Origin: Solenopsis invicta | Lineage: Eukaryota > Arthropoda > Insecta > Hymenoptera > Formicidae | Direction: 5' to 3' | Length of the DNA: 64,000 nt | Assembly: GCF_016802725.1 (NCBI RefSeq) | Contig: NC_052673.1 | Coordinates: 2,734,037 to 2,798,036 of the forward strand | Part shown: positions 44,656 through 54,828 of the stretch, piece by piece | How positions within the stretch are numbered: the first letter of the stretch is position 1 | How the letters are laid out: every line of letters begins with the position of its first letter | Notes under the pieces: model-generated | The model's database searches: none | Told to the model about the DNA's origin: nothing | What the model saw: the letters and a program-made list of their open reading frames with translations, nothing else | Program-made: the position numbers and the translations under genes

Positions 44656-47261
44656 ATGACGAAGCCTAGTAATAAAAACAAAACAAAAAGCAAAGATATT
44701 AACAGGAGAGCGTTGCCCGTCTCGTCCTCTTCGAGTAACTCGGAGGGGGCGCCGGACAGCGACTCCGACAGGGGGACGATAAGGTCCCGGAGTCCCCTTA
44801 ATGGCAGCAAGGGAAGCCTCAGTAATCCCGCTGTTGTTAAGGATGAGATCCTCCGGGATGTAAAATTGAGGATAGTGAAAGAGCTCAGACTGACCGTGAT
44901 AACCCCGTCATCTCAGGCAACTGTCATCGAAGGCCCAAAGGAGACGGAGGGGACAGTGGAGCGTACCGCGATCAAGCGGCCCGCATCCGCGGCCTCTCCA
45001 GCGACACAAGAAGGCGTCGTGGACCTCGAGGACCCCATTGAGGAATTCCAGACGGAGGACTCCGACGAGGACTACGTGGATATCCCACCCGAGACTACAG
45101 ATGTCGGCCCCCCTAAGGTCAAGCGACCTAGAGGAAGGCCCGCCGTGACCAGGCGCTACGTCGGTGCATATAAGGCCAGACGGAAGGCCGCGGAGGCTCA
45201 GGAGAGATATAACCTGAGCCTAGCGGAGCGAGAATTTTATGAGGACAACGCGCAGAGGAGGCGGGAGACGGCCTCCTACGCGATAACGCTTGATGAGCGG
45301 GGCGTGACTGGCAAGGAGGCCAAGAGGGCTATCCTTGTCAGGCGTATCGAGGACGCAGCCAAAACGGCCAGGATGGTTTCTCTCAAGTCCGGAAACCTGA
45401 AGGGCACGTTCCGGAAGGCGCTCAAAATCCTGGCGGATAACATCGCCGAGGATTTGAAGGCACTGGGGCCCCTGTCTGCCAATGAGGAAGTGCGGAGGTT
45501 GGAGCGAGATAAGACCAGCCTCCGCGAGGAAATGACCCAGCTCAGGGCTGAGGTCGCCTCCCTCAAGAAAAGCCTCTCCGAGGGGCAACCATTGTGCGAG
45601 GAGGTTCTCCCCCCCCCCTTAGTTCGCGGCGGCGACGAGGCGGCTTCCCGTCCGTCACGCAAGGCGAAGAAGCGGAGGACACAAGGGAGTGAACCGACTG
45701 TGGCCTCCCCTGGTTGGGAACGAGAGCCGCTCGCGGCCTCCACTGCTGGCGAGTATTCTGGCGCGACCTGCCCCCCGATCCCGGCCACAGGGGATTGGAT
45801 GGAGGCACTTGCGGCGCGCATAACGAGGCAGGTGGGAGATTTGATGAGTGCGAGGTTTGCGGTTGTCGAGTCTCGCCTCCCCCCTGAGGAGATCCTCCGT
45901 CCCCCCTTCGTTGCCTCAAGGAGGAACGGCGCTGGGCCGATGGCGCTCCCCTCGGTTAAAGAGGGAAGGTCCAAGTTGACCCCGCCGGTGGCCACCAAAT
46001 CTGGGAAGGGGCAGAATAAGTCCCAATCCCAGCCCCAGCCTCAGCCGGCACGGCCCGAATCTCTGGCCCGTGCTCAGGTGAAAGCTGGAGAGAGCCTCGA
46101 CAGCGACAATCTGTCGTTTGTGGAGGTTGTTAAGAGGAGTGGGAGAAAGAAAGGGGCGATAACTGCTCCTACGGCTCCTCCTCCACCCGCCAAAGGGCAG
46201 CCCGGGGGGGTTGCCGCCAAACCGAAGGCGGCGCCCTCTAACAAAAAAGGGCTGCCCGCGGGGGCTCCTAAAACGGCCTCGGCGGCCAATAAAAAGGCCC
46301 CGTCAGCCAAGGCTCCCCCCCCCAAAACCAAAAAGGAATAGGGGAAGGAAGGGGGGAAAAGTGAGGACGGCAGCAGTCGTTCTCACAGTCCCCCCGGAGA
46401 AGGTAAACGACCTCCCGTATGCGGAGGTGATGAAGGCTGCGAGGTCCAAGGTGGATCTTGCGGCCTTGGAAATTGACCACCTCCGCATGCGGAGGGCGGT
46501 CACCGGGGGCATCATTCTTGAGGCCCCCGGGGAAGAGAGGTGCCTCCAAGGCGGACAAGTTGGCCGAAGAGCTGGTTGCCGCTCTTGGGGACAGTGGAGT
46601 GAAAGTCTCCAGGCCGGTGCCCACGTCTGAAGTCAGGGTAGCCGGCTTGGATGACTCTGTCACCGCGGCTGAGGTGGCTGCATCTATTGCGGTGGCGGGG
46701 GGCTGTGCCGCGGCGGACATTCGGGTCAACGGGCTCAGGCCTGGAACGGGCGGGCTTCACGGAGCGTGGGCCCGGGTCCCCAAGGCCGCCGCTCTCAAGG
46801 CGGCCAAGACGGGAAGACTGAGGGTCGGATGGACGATGGCCCGGGTGGAGCTGTTAGAAGCCCGCCCGATGCAGTGCCATCGCTGCCTTGAGGTGGGGCA
46901 CGTCCGCAATAAGTGCCCCTCAGAAGTGGACCGTAGCGGACTCTGTTACCGCTGCTGTCAGGAGGGTCACCTCGCGGGGACGTGCCAGGCTCCCCCAAAG
47001 TGCCCGAGGTGCGAGGCGCACGGTCGCTCCTCCTATCACAGGATGGGAGGAAAGGCCTTCGTGGCTACACCCCCTTCTAAGAAGAGGGACGGCCAGGCCA
47101 AGTCAACGGTCTTGGGCACCGGGCGCGGCAGCGGTGGCTGCGCCAGAGAAAGGCGGCGGGAAGACGGCGACCAGCACCGTCTCTCCTGCCGTGGGAGAGG
47201 GAGCTGCTGCACACTCTCCCATGGAGGTAGTAAGGAGGAGGCCATGGAGACCGGTAAGTAA
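44656..47261 (+). pseudogene. LINE copy 2 ORF1: gag-like zinc-knuckle protein with two frameshifts
   Basis: The ATG at 44656 follows a CAAAAATGAC context (MTKPSNKNK). It is open to 46341, where the frame is lost within a C/A-rich stretch at about 46310-46350. It continues in another frame to about 46535, then in a third to the TAA at 47259-47261. Features: acidic Ser-rich start, basic linker, coiled coil (about 45440-45580), Ala/Pro/Lys-rich hinge, RNA-binding-like domain, and zinc motifs CHRCLEVGHVRNKC, CYRCCQEGHLAGTC and CPRC...H. It is parallel to ORF1 of copy 1 in every section. Confidence 0.8.
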
Positions 47262-50200
47262 TGCCAGACACCGGTCTCCGCTTCCTTCAGGCTAATTTGA
47301 ACTCCGCAAGGGCGCAGGATCTCCTATGCCAACACCTCGCGGAGTGATCCATCGACTTGGCCGTGGCCTCCGAGCCATACCTGGTGCACGATCGGGCTGA
47401 TTGGCTCAGTGACCAGGATGGCTTGGTAGCAATCATTGGTGGTGGTGGCCCGTGTGCCCTCCCTCTCTCTCTCGTTGAGAGGGGGGATGGCTACGTGGCC
47501 GCCAAATGGGGTGAGATGGTGGTCATTGTATGCTCCTCCGAGCCGCCGTCTTTCCCAATTTGAGGACTTGATTGAAAGGGTGGGGTCGGTTGTCGACCGA
47601 TCCCGCCCCTCACCAACGATCGTTGCCGGGAACTTCAACGCCAAGCTGGAGGAGTGTGGGTCCCCGGCGACGTGTATAAGAGGGGACTCCCTTGGAAATT
47701 GAGCCCTAGAATTGGAGCTCAATTTCCTGAACAGGGGATCCGTGGACACATGCGTGAGGCACAACGGGGGCTCCATTGTGGACTTTACCCTTGGATGCCC
47801 TCGCGCCTCGCGCATGATGTTCCGTTGGAGGGTGATGGAGGGACAGGAGACCCTGTCGGACCACCGATAAATTCGGTTCGAGGTCTCTGATCCCTCTGGC
47901 GGCCATCAGCGGCAAGCGCATGAGCAAGCTGCTGGCGGCGAGAGGGGGAACCGGATGCCGTGCCGCTGGGCCGTCAGGAAGCTCAACGTCGACTTCCTGA
48001 TGGCCACGGCCGAATCTATGGCCTGGTCGGGGATCCTGACCAGGTCAATGGCCGATGTGGACGAGGGAGCGGCGCGGCTGCGGGACGTGCTCACAGCTAT
48101 CTGTGATGCCGCGATGCCCCGCATCCGTACGCCTCCCCCCCGCAAGGTGTTGTACTGGTGGACGCCCGAGATCGCGCACCTTAGACGCGAGTACAATCGG
48201 GCGATCCACCGGTGGACACATTACGCGCGCAAGCGCGTTAAAGACGCGGATGTGTGGGCCTTGTTCAAGGACCAGCGGCGTGACGCCAAACGGTCCCTTC
48301 AGCGGGCCATCGGTGAGTCCAAGGCCAGGGCCTGGGAAGAGCTGGTCAAGACATTTGATCGTGATCCGTGGGGGCGCCCTTATCACATTGTGAGCAATAA
48401 GTTTAGGGCGGCGGGCGCACCCCTAACGGAGTCTTGACCAGCGTTTCCTCGAGACCGTGGTCACCACCCTGTTCCCTCCAGGGCCAGGGGAGGTGGCCCA
48501 TCTCGGCGTACCCCTCCGCCGGTGCCTGACCGGTGGGAGAATGCGCACGAGGTCTCGAGGGAGGAGGTGTTAGGGATTGCCAGGCGGCTCCGGGCGAAGA
48601 AAACAGCCCCGGGCCCGGATGGCATCCCCATAAAGGCCCTGGCCTTGGTGTCAGGCATCTTAGTGGACGGCCTCCGACACTTGTTCAGGAAGTGTCTGGA
48701 GGCTGGGCGGTTTCCCACCGCGTGGAAGGAGGCGAGAATGATGCTCCTTCGGAAGGAGGGTAAGCCCGAGGGGTCACCCTCGGCTTACCGCCCCATCTGC
48801 CTGCTCGACGAGGCAAGCAAAATGTTAGAACGTATACTAGCGGCTCGCCTCCGAGAGCACCTGTCCCACGAGGGCCCCGATCTGGCCGACTGCCAGTTCT
48901 GATTCCGAGAGGGTAGATCAACCGTCGATGCCATTCGGCGGGTCCGTGACCTCTCGGATGAGGCTGTCTCCCGCGGGGGGAAGGAGCGGTCTCGTTAAAC
49001 ATAGCCAATGCCTTCAATACTCTCCCGTGGGAGTGTATACAACAAGCACTCCGCTTTCATCGGGTGCCTGCGTATATGCAGGAGGCGATCGGGGATTACC
49101 TCCGGGACAGGAGCATCAGTTACCCGGGACAGTACGGGGCGATCCGGAAACAGAGGATCCATCGTGGTGTCCCGCAGGGATCGGTCCTGGGGCCGCTCCT
49201 GTGGGACCTCGCTTACGATTGAGTCCTTCGGGGCGCCCTCCTGTATGGACTGGTTGTAGTGTGTTACGCTGATGACACACTGCTCCTGGCCTGGGGGAAA
49301 GATTGGGGAAGCATCACTCGCCTCGCAGAGGTCGGGGTGGCGCACCTAGTGGGTCGAATACGAATGCTGGGCTTACGCGTGACTCCCCAAAAAACCGAGG
49401 TCGTCTGGTTCGCCGGATCTCGGGTGATGGGACCACCGCGCGGGGCCCAGCTTACCGTGGAGGAAGTCCGGGTCCCAATTGGGACCCAGATGAAGTATTT
49501 GGGTCTCATCCTCAACAGTAGGTGGAGCTTTGTGCCGCATTTCCTGCGGTTGGTCCTTCGGGTGCGGGTGGTGTCTGCCAGTCTTGGCAGGCTGATGCCC
49601 AATCTCGGGGGACCCGGGGGTGGAGCTCGCCGCCTATACCCAGACGTGGTCCGGTCAATAGCGCTATACGGCGCCCCCGTGTGGTACAACGATGTGGTGG
49701 CCAGCCGTCGCTTAAAGGAGCTCTTGCAGAGCTCCCAGCGGGGGCTGGTCGTCCGTGCCGCACGGGGTTACCGGACCATCGCCACTGTGGCGGCAATGCT
49801 GATCGCCAGGGCGCTGCCGTGGGTGCTCGAGGCGCGCGTGTACGCACAGGCGTACGAAGAAAGGAGCGTGCGCCGTCGGGTCACCGGGGCTCCCTGGACT
49901 CATAAAGAGCAGGAGGTGTGGCGCTTCCACGCTAGGAGGAGTGCTGTCGAGGAATGGGACGAGGGCCTGACCTTAGATGGGCCGGGTTCTCGCGTCGTCG
50001 GTGCCATCGGGCCCGTTCTGAAGGAATGGGTTGGCCGACGGCGTTTCGGATCCCTCACGTACAGGTTGGGGCAGGTGCTCACCAGGCATGGTTGTTTCGG
50101 TGAGTACCTGCACCGTATAGGGCGTGAACCCACCAGTGTGTGCCACCACTGTAGGGCTCCGGTGGACTCGGCAGATCACACCCTGCTGAAATGTCCAGCA

Positions 50201-50446
50201 TGGGATGTCGAACGTCGGGTACTACTCGGGGCCCTGGATATAAACCAGGCTGACTTCTCCCTGGAGAGCATGGTGCGTGCCATGTTCGAAGGGGAGGAGA
50301 ACTGGGCAGCCGCGCTCTCCTTCTACGAGTCTGTCATGTCGCAGAAGGAGAGCGACGAGAGAAGGAGGGAGTCAGCCCCGAACGCCGCTCCCTGTCGCAA
50401 AAAGAGAGCCGGGAGAAGGGCCCGGGCATTTGCCCGGGTCCCGTGA
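47261..50446 (+). pseudogene. LINE copy 2 ORF2: heavily decayed endonuclease/reverse transcriptase
   Basis: The start ATG is again in a TAATG overlap (47259-47263). TGA at 47345-47347 interrupts the endonuclease (LQANLNSARAQDLL, then VASEPYL). Frameshifts and stops occur near 47540, 47700, 47870, 48435 and 48900-49260. Recognisable later segments: YWWTPEIAHLRREYN, KTAPGPDGIPIKAL, YRPICLLDEASKM, and YADDTLLLAWG (about 49262), followed by an uninterrupted 1.2-kb stretch to 50446 with the C-terminal CHHC...H....C finger. The long intact 3' segment against a shattered 5' half is uneven decay. Confidence 0.82.
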
Positions 50447-50846
50447 ACTCTCCCGAAACAGTCACGGGCTGGAGGGAGCAACGGGCGAGATGCGCCTGGC
50501 TCTCCAGTCCGAGACTGCTGGGAGCTGCAGGGATCGGGTGCGGGGGCACCCTATCCCATTGCACGCAGCTCCACGGCAGGGGAGACCGTTGCGTGGTGGT
50601 CCCGCAACGGTCTTCGGTTAGGACGTCTCTCTCCCGTGATGGGAGAGTGGAAGGGGCTCGGGGGGCGCCCGTTGGAGTATGCCTTAGAAAGCCCGGGGCG
50701 CCCCTCACGTCCCATGTGAAGGTGGACCACCATGGGGTTTTAGCCGGTAAGAGTCCGGCATAACCGCCTTCCTTCCCCCCGGAAGGGAGGAGTATCCTAT
50801 GAGGATTTCCCCATGTAAAAAAAAAGAAAGGTTAAGGGGAATGCTC
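50447..50846 (+). other. 3' UTR of LINE copy 2, A tail and right target-duplication copy
   Basis: GC-rich UTR with several inverted repeats (for example CCCGGGCATTTGCCCGGG at about 50420), then CATGTAAAAAAAAAGAAAG. The sequence GTTAAGGGGAATGCTC (50831-50846) matches GTAAAGGGGAATGCTC at 34490-34505 in 15 of 16 bases. Confidence 0.6.
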
Positions 50847-52139
50847 GCGGTCGCAAGCCTCGCCGGACGGTCCGACCATGGGAGCCGACGAAGAACGCTC
50901 TCTTCTCTTTCCTTCTCTCTCAAGCAGTTTCTTTTCCTGTATAGCTGTTCTCTTCTGTTTGAAACCGTGAGTCGTCAAACCGTGTTGCCACGTTGCCTCT
51001 TCAGATTCGACTCATCGTTAAGCAGTGTTGCCGATGCCACGCACGACGCACTATTTTCACTTTTTTCACAACTAAGCTATAAATAATTGTAGAAAACACA
51101 ATACGTGATACATACGTGTGTACAATCATACAGAATTATGTACAGTTAGTAGGAATTTTCTAAATTGTTATATACAATTTTTAAATCGCCTTTGACTATT
51201 GCAAAGTCTGTTATTTAAAAAAACAATTAAGAAAATCGAAAATGCTGTTTTAGTATACAAATATCTCATGAACATAAAAAATATATATGCCATAAAACTT
51301 TACAATGACTGTTTTAAAACGTCAAAGTCAGTGTTTCAACGTTTTACATATTTTGAGTTCAAGTTTAATTTCATTAATGATCGAAGAGCATTTTTAAAAT
51401 CTTGATTTTTTGTTTTAATAAAAGGGTTTTAAAAAAATAGATTTTTGCCCTCAGGGTTCGAACTAGAAACTTTCAGCATAATAAGCAACGTAATTTCACA
51501 GACGCTACGCAGCTAATTTGCTTTTTTCGTAACGCTACTGTAAAGCATTTTTATATTTTTAAATTTTTTTAGAAAAAAATCTTGAGAGACCACTTGAGAG
51601 AGCCTCCTCGTCGGTTTCGTCTCCCGGCCAAACCGTCCGACGCGGCTTGCAAGTCGCGAGCATTCTCCCACACTTCACCGCTGCGCGCGGCCCAAAAATT
51701 AAAGCGGAGTAAGGGGAGAAGAGCGAATCAGTTGCGCTCCGTAGACTGAAAATAAAAACTGATTGAAAATGCATATCGATATACCAAATCTTGCAAATTA
51801 AACAAGATTGTTTTTTTCGAAATGAACGTTATATAAGCATGATTCTTCTAAGAAATTATAAAAATCCGTGTTTCTGCAAATAACGTAGAAACATAATTTC
51901 TTACATAATTTCAATAGATAATTAAAGGACTGTTTAATAATCATGAAATAACAATTTTTGTACTACACGCGCTGCATGTAATAAAATAATCTGAGTACAA
52001 CGTACAAAATTTCTATTCGACGCCGTACTCGTAACGCTACGCTTGCTGCGTACCTAACTCGTACATTTGACACAGAAAGCACATGAGAAATCGTAACTTG
52101 ATACAAATCTTTTCGAGACAATTTTACGTGACGTGTGTC
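50847..52139. other. Intergenic DNA after the LINE array
   Basis: GC-rich for about 60 bases, then AT-rich with a second GC-rich block at 51590-51745. Apart from the SINE-like segment at about 51230-51545 nothing is recognised. Confidence 0.45.
51230..51545 (-). repeat. tRNA-derived SINE-like copy 1
   Basis: Read on the minus strand, GCTGCGTAGCGTCTGTG resembles a polymerase III A box and AGTTCGAACCC a B box, about 45 bases apart. An AT-rich body follows. The plus-strand sequence is a diverged match to 55370-55850 (shared pieces such as TCATGAACATAAAAAATAT versus TCATAAATATAAAAAATAT and ATGACTGTT...AACGTCAAA). It is not a functional tRNA; the cloverleaf is incomplete. Confidence 0.4.
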
Positions 52140-52141
52140 TA

Positions 52142-53463
52142 CGAGGTGTGTTCAAAAAGTATCGCGAATTTTGTGTTTCTTCAAAAATTATTTATTTATT
52201 CATGAATATCTATTTTGTCCCCTTCAAAGTAATCCCCATGAGATATTATACACTTGTGCCAACGGTTTTTCCAATCTTCGAAGCACTTCAAAAAATCATT
52301 TTTTTTTATCTTGTTCAGCTCCTCCTTCGATGCCGTCTTTATCTCGTCAAGCGTAGCGTAACGTCGTCCTTTCATGGGCCTCTTCAGTTTAGGGAACAAG
52401 AAAAAGTCACAGGGGGCCAGATCTGGGGAATACGGTGGCTGCGGCATCATTAGTGTGTTGTTTTTGGCCAAAAAGTCGCGCACAAGCAACGATGTGTGAG
52501 CAGGGGCGTTATCGTGGTGCAAAAGCCAATTTTTGTTCTTCCACAAATCCGGGCGTTTCTGGCGGATTGCTTCGCGCAAATTGCGCATAACTTGCAGGTA
52601 ATATTCCTTATTGACCGTTCTACCCTGTGGCAAGAACTCATGATGCACCACGCCCCTGCAATCGAAGAAAACTGTCAGCAAAACTTTCACATTCGACCGA
52701 ACTTGGCGCGCTTTTTTCGGTCTTGGTTCGTGCGGCAGCTTCCATTGAGATGATTGAGCTTTGGTTTCCACGTCATAACCATAAACCCACGATTCGTCAC
52801 CAGTTATGACCCTCTGGAGCAAATTTGGGTCGTCGCGGACAGAGTCCAACATCTCATTAGCAATGTTCATGCGATGCTGTTTTTGGTCGCAATTGAGCAA
52901 TTTTGGTACGAATTTCGCGGCGACCCGTCTCATGCCCAAATCATTGATAAAAATCGAATGGCACGAGCCAATCGATATGTTTAGGTCCTCAGCAACTTCT
53001 CTAACGGTGATTCGACGATTGGCCAATACCATTTTCTCCACTTCATTAATTTTTTCGTCTGTTGTTAAAGTGCTCGGGCGTCCGGCACGCTCTTCGTCGT
53101 TCACATCTTCTCGGCCTTCTGAGAACATTTTGTACCACCGATAAACGTTGCTTCGGTCCAAGGTAGCTTCTCCGTATGCCACAGTCAACATTCGGAATGC
53201 ATCCGCGCACTTAATTTCGTTTTTCACACAAAATTTGATACAGGTTCTTTGATTCATTTTTTTGAATAGGTAAAAATCGAAGACGATCCAAAACACGTGC
53301 AAGCAAAGCAGCTGTCAACAATTAAGTGAACATTCAAAATGGCCGAGCTTGTCGGCATAAGTGAGAGACATGAGTACCAACATAACGCCACAAAAAGATC
53401 GAAATTCGAATATACGTAACCCGCAAAAATTCAAAATTCGCGATACTTTTTGAACACACCTCG
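52142..53463 (-). mobile_element. mariner transposon, complete
   Basis: 1322 bp with perfect 32-bp terminal inverted repeats starting CGAGGTGTGTTCAAAAAG, flanked by TA (52140-52141, 53464-53465). It carries one uninterrupted transposase gene. The structure and length are those of full-length mariners. Sequence features suggest the vertumnana-like group, from memory of family motifs. Confidence 0.95.
52196..53257 (-). CDS. mariner transposase, intact
   Basis: 353 residues from the ATG at 53255-53257 (MNQRTCIKF); an in-frame upstream TTG would add 15 codons within the element end and is not used. The N-terminal paired helix-turn-helix (about 1-120) includes YRWYKMFSEG and RRITVREVAEDL. Catalytic triad: Asp154 (TGDESW), Asp249 (HHDNAPAH) and Asp284 (APCDFFLF), with 34 residues between the last two, the D,D34D signature of mariner. 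Also present is YSPDLAPCD. It performs cut-and-paste transposition into TA. Nothing in the frame suggests loss of function, so activity is possible. Confidence 0.95.
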   Translation of the reverse strand: MNQRTCIKFCVKNEIKCADAFRMLTVAYGEATLDRSNVYRWYKMFSEGREDVNDEERAGRPSTLTTDEKINEVEKMVLANRRITVREVAEDLNISIGSCHSIFINDLGMRRVAAKFVPKLLNCDQKQHRMNIANEMLDSVRDDPNLLQRVITGDESWVYGYDVETKAQSSQWKLPHEPRPKKARQVRSNVKVLLTVFFDCRGVVHHEFLPQGRTVNKEYYLQVMRNLREAIRQKRPDLWKNKNWLLHHDNAPAHTSLLVRDFLAKNNTLMMPQPPYSPDLAPCDFFLFPKLKRPMKGRRYATLDEIKTASKEELNKIKKNDFLKCFEDWKNRWHKCIISHGDYFEGDKIDIHE

Positions 53464-53540
53464 TATTTTAGCTATGTAGATATACATATATGAATATAAA
53501 TAGAAATATATAACTACATATATACACATACATAAATGTA

Positions 53541-54826
53541 TTAGGAGTACAAATTGAAAACCGCCGTTTTTTGTCAAAATTTGACGATTGATTTTTGAAA
53601 AATGGTTACATACTTATTCTTGAAGGTATTGTCCATCGCTGGCCACTACTTTCTCCCACCTTTCGGGCAGCATACGAATCCCGCGTCGAAAAAACTGCTC
53701 GTCTTTTGCGGCGATCCACGAATCGACCCAGTTTTTGGCCTCTTCGTAATAATGGAAGTGCTGCTCAGCCAGGCCATGCGCCATTGATCGGAACAAGTGG
53801 TAATCTGAAGGGGCGATGTCGGGAGAATACGGCGGATGAGGTAAGACGTCCCATTTTAATGTTTCCAGATAGGTTTTAACGACCTGAGCAACATGTGGCC
53901 GAGCGTTGTCGTGCAGCAACATCACTTTTTCGTGTCTTTGCTCGTATTGTGGCCGTTTTTCCTGCAATGCTCGGCTCAAACGCATTAGTTGTGTTCGGTA
54001 GCGAGCTCCTGTGAGGGTTTCACCCGGTTGCAACAGCTCATAATAAATCACGCCGAGCTGGTCCCACCAAATACACAGCATGAGCTTCGAGCCATGGATG
54101 TTTGGCTTGGCCGTCGATGTTGATGCATGGCCGCGGTAGCCCCACGATTTTTTTCACTTTGGATTATCATAATGGATCCACTTTTCATCGCCGGTTACAA
54201 TACGATGCAGAAAACCCTTCCGTTTTTGCCGTTGGAGCAGCTGTTCGCAAGCGAAAAAACGCCGTTCGACGTCTCTCGGCTTTAATTCGTATAGCACCCA
54301 GTGTCCATGCTTTTGGATCATTCCCATGGTTTTCAAACGATGTGAAATAGCTTGCTGAGTCACGCCCAATGAATCTGCAAGTTCCTGTTGCGTTTGAGAT
54401 GAATCTTCATTCAGTAATGTTTCCAATTGTGCGTCTTCAAACTTTTTCACCTGTCCAGGACGCTCCTTGTCTTCTACGCCGAAATCACCACTTTTGAAGC
54501 GTTGGAACCATTCTCGACACGTTCTTTCACTAATGGAAGCCTCACCATAAGTTTTTACAATCATTCGACGCGCCTCAGCCGCAGATTTTTTCGAATTAAA
54601 GGCAAAAAGCAAAACTTCCCGCAAATGACGCTTATTAGGCACAAATTTCGACATTTTCGATCACAAAAAAATATATAACGCCGATAAAAATTCACAACTG
54701 CAATGATAAGGAATTGTTGCCAGATGCCCAACCTTACATTTAAAATTTTTGATCTAACGTTTGGCGCCAGCATTTACCGCTGGCGCCATCTACTGGAAAA
54801 CGGCGGTTTTCAATTTGTACTCCTAA
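53541..54826 (-). mobile_element. Second mariner transposon (mellifera-like), one premature stop
   Basis: 1286 bp, perfect 30-bp inverted repeats starting TTAGGAGTACAAATTG, flanked by TA (53539-53540, 54827-54828). It lies 77 bp from the first mariner in the same orientation, but its ends and protein are different. Confidence 0.95.
53614..54654 (-). pseudogene. mariner transposase with one in-frame TGA
   Basis: 346 codons from the ATG at 54652-54654 to the stop at 53614-53616, the usual mariner length. The frame is interrupted once by TGA at 54154-54156, just after TGDEKW and DNPK. Motifs on both sides of the stop are intact: TYGEASISERTCREWF, ERPGQVKKFED, LGVTQQAISHRL, TGDEKW, then CIWWDQLGVIYYELL, HDNARPH and YSPDIAPSDYHLF. 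Spacing between the second and third Asp is 34. The motif style matches the mellifera subfamily common in Hymenoptera (family knowledge). Confidence 0.93.
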
Positions 54827-54828
54827 TA

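Larger units (their letters stand above)
42867..50830 (+). mobile_element. R1/SART-clade LINE, copy 2, head-to-tail behind copy 1
   Basis: Begins directly after the A tail of copy 1 (GGCTAGATTCCCCG) and ends in an interrupted A tail (50817-50829). It has a 5' region of 1.8 kb with two 369-bp modules and one A-B promoter-like pair, ORF1 (44656-47261) and ORF2 (47261-50446). It is a different, more decayed subfamily than copy 1: protein similarity is clear but nucleotide similarity in the UTRs is patchy. Confidence 0.82.

Noticed and set aside
51440..51545. A functional tRNA gene on the minus strand
   Set aside because: Box-like sequences are present but the acceptor, anticodon and T stems do not pair; better read as a SINE head.
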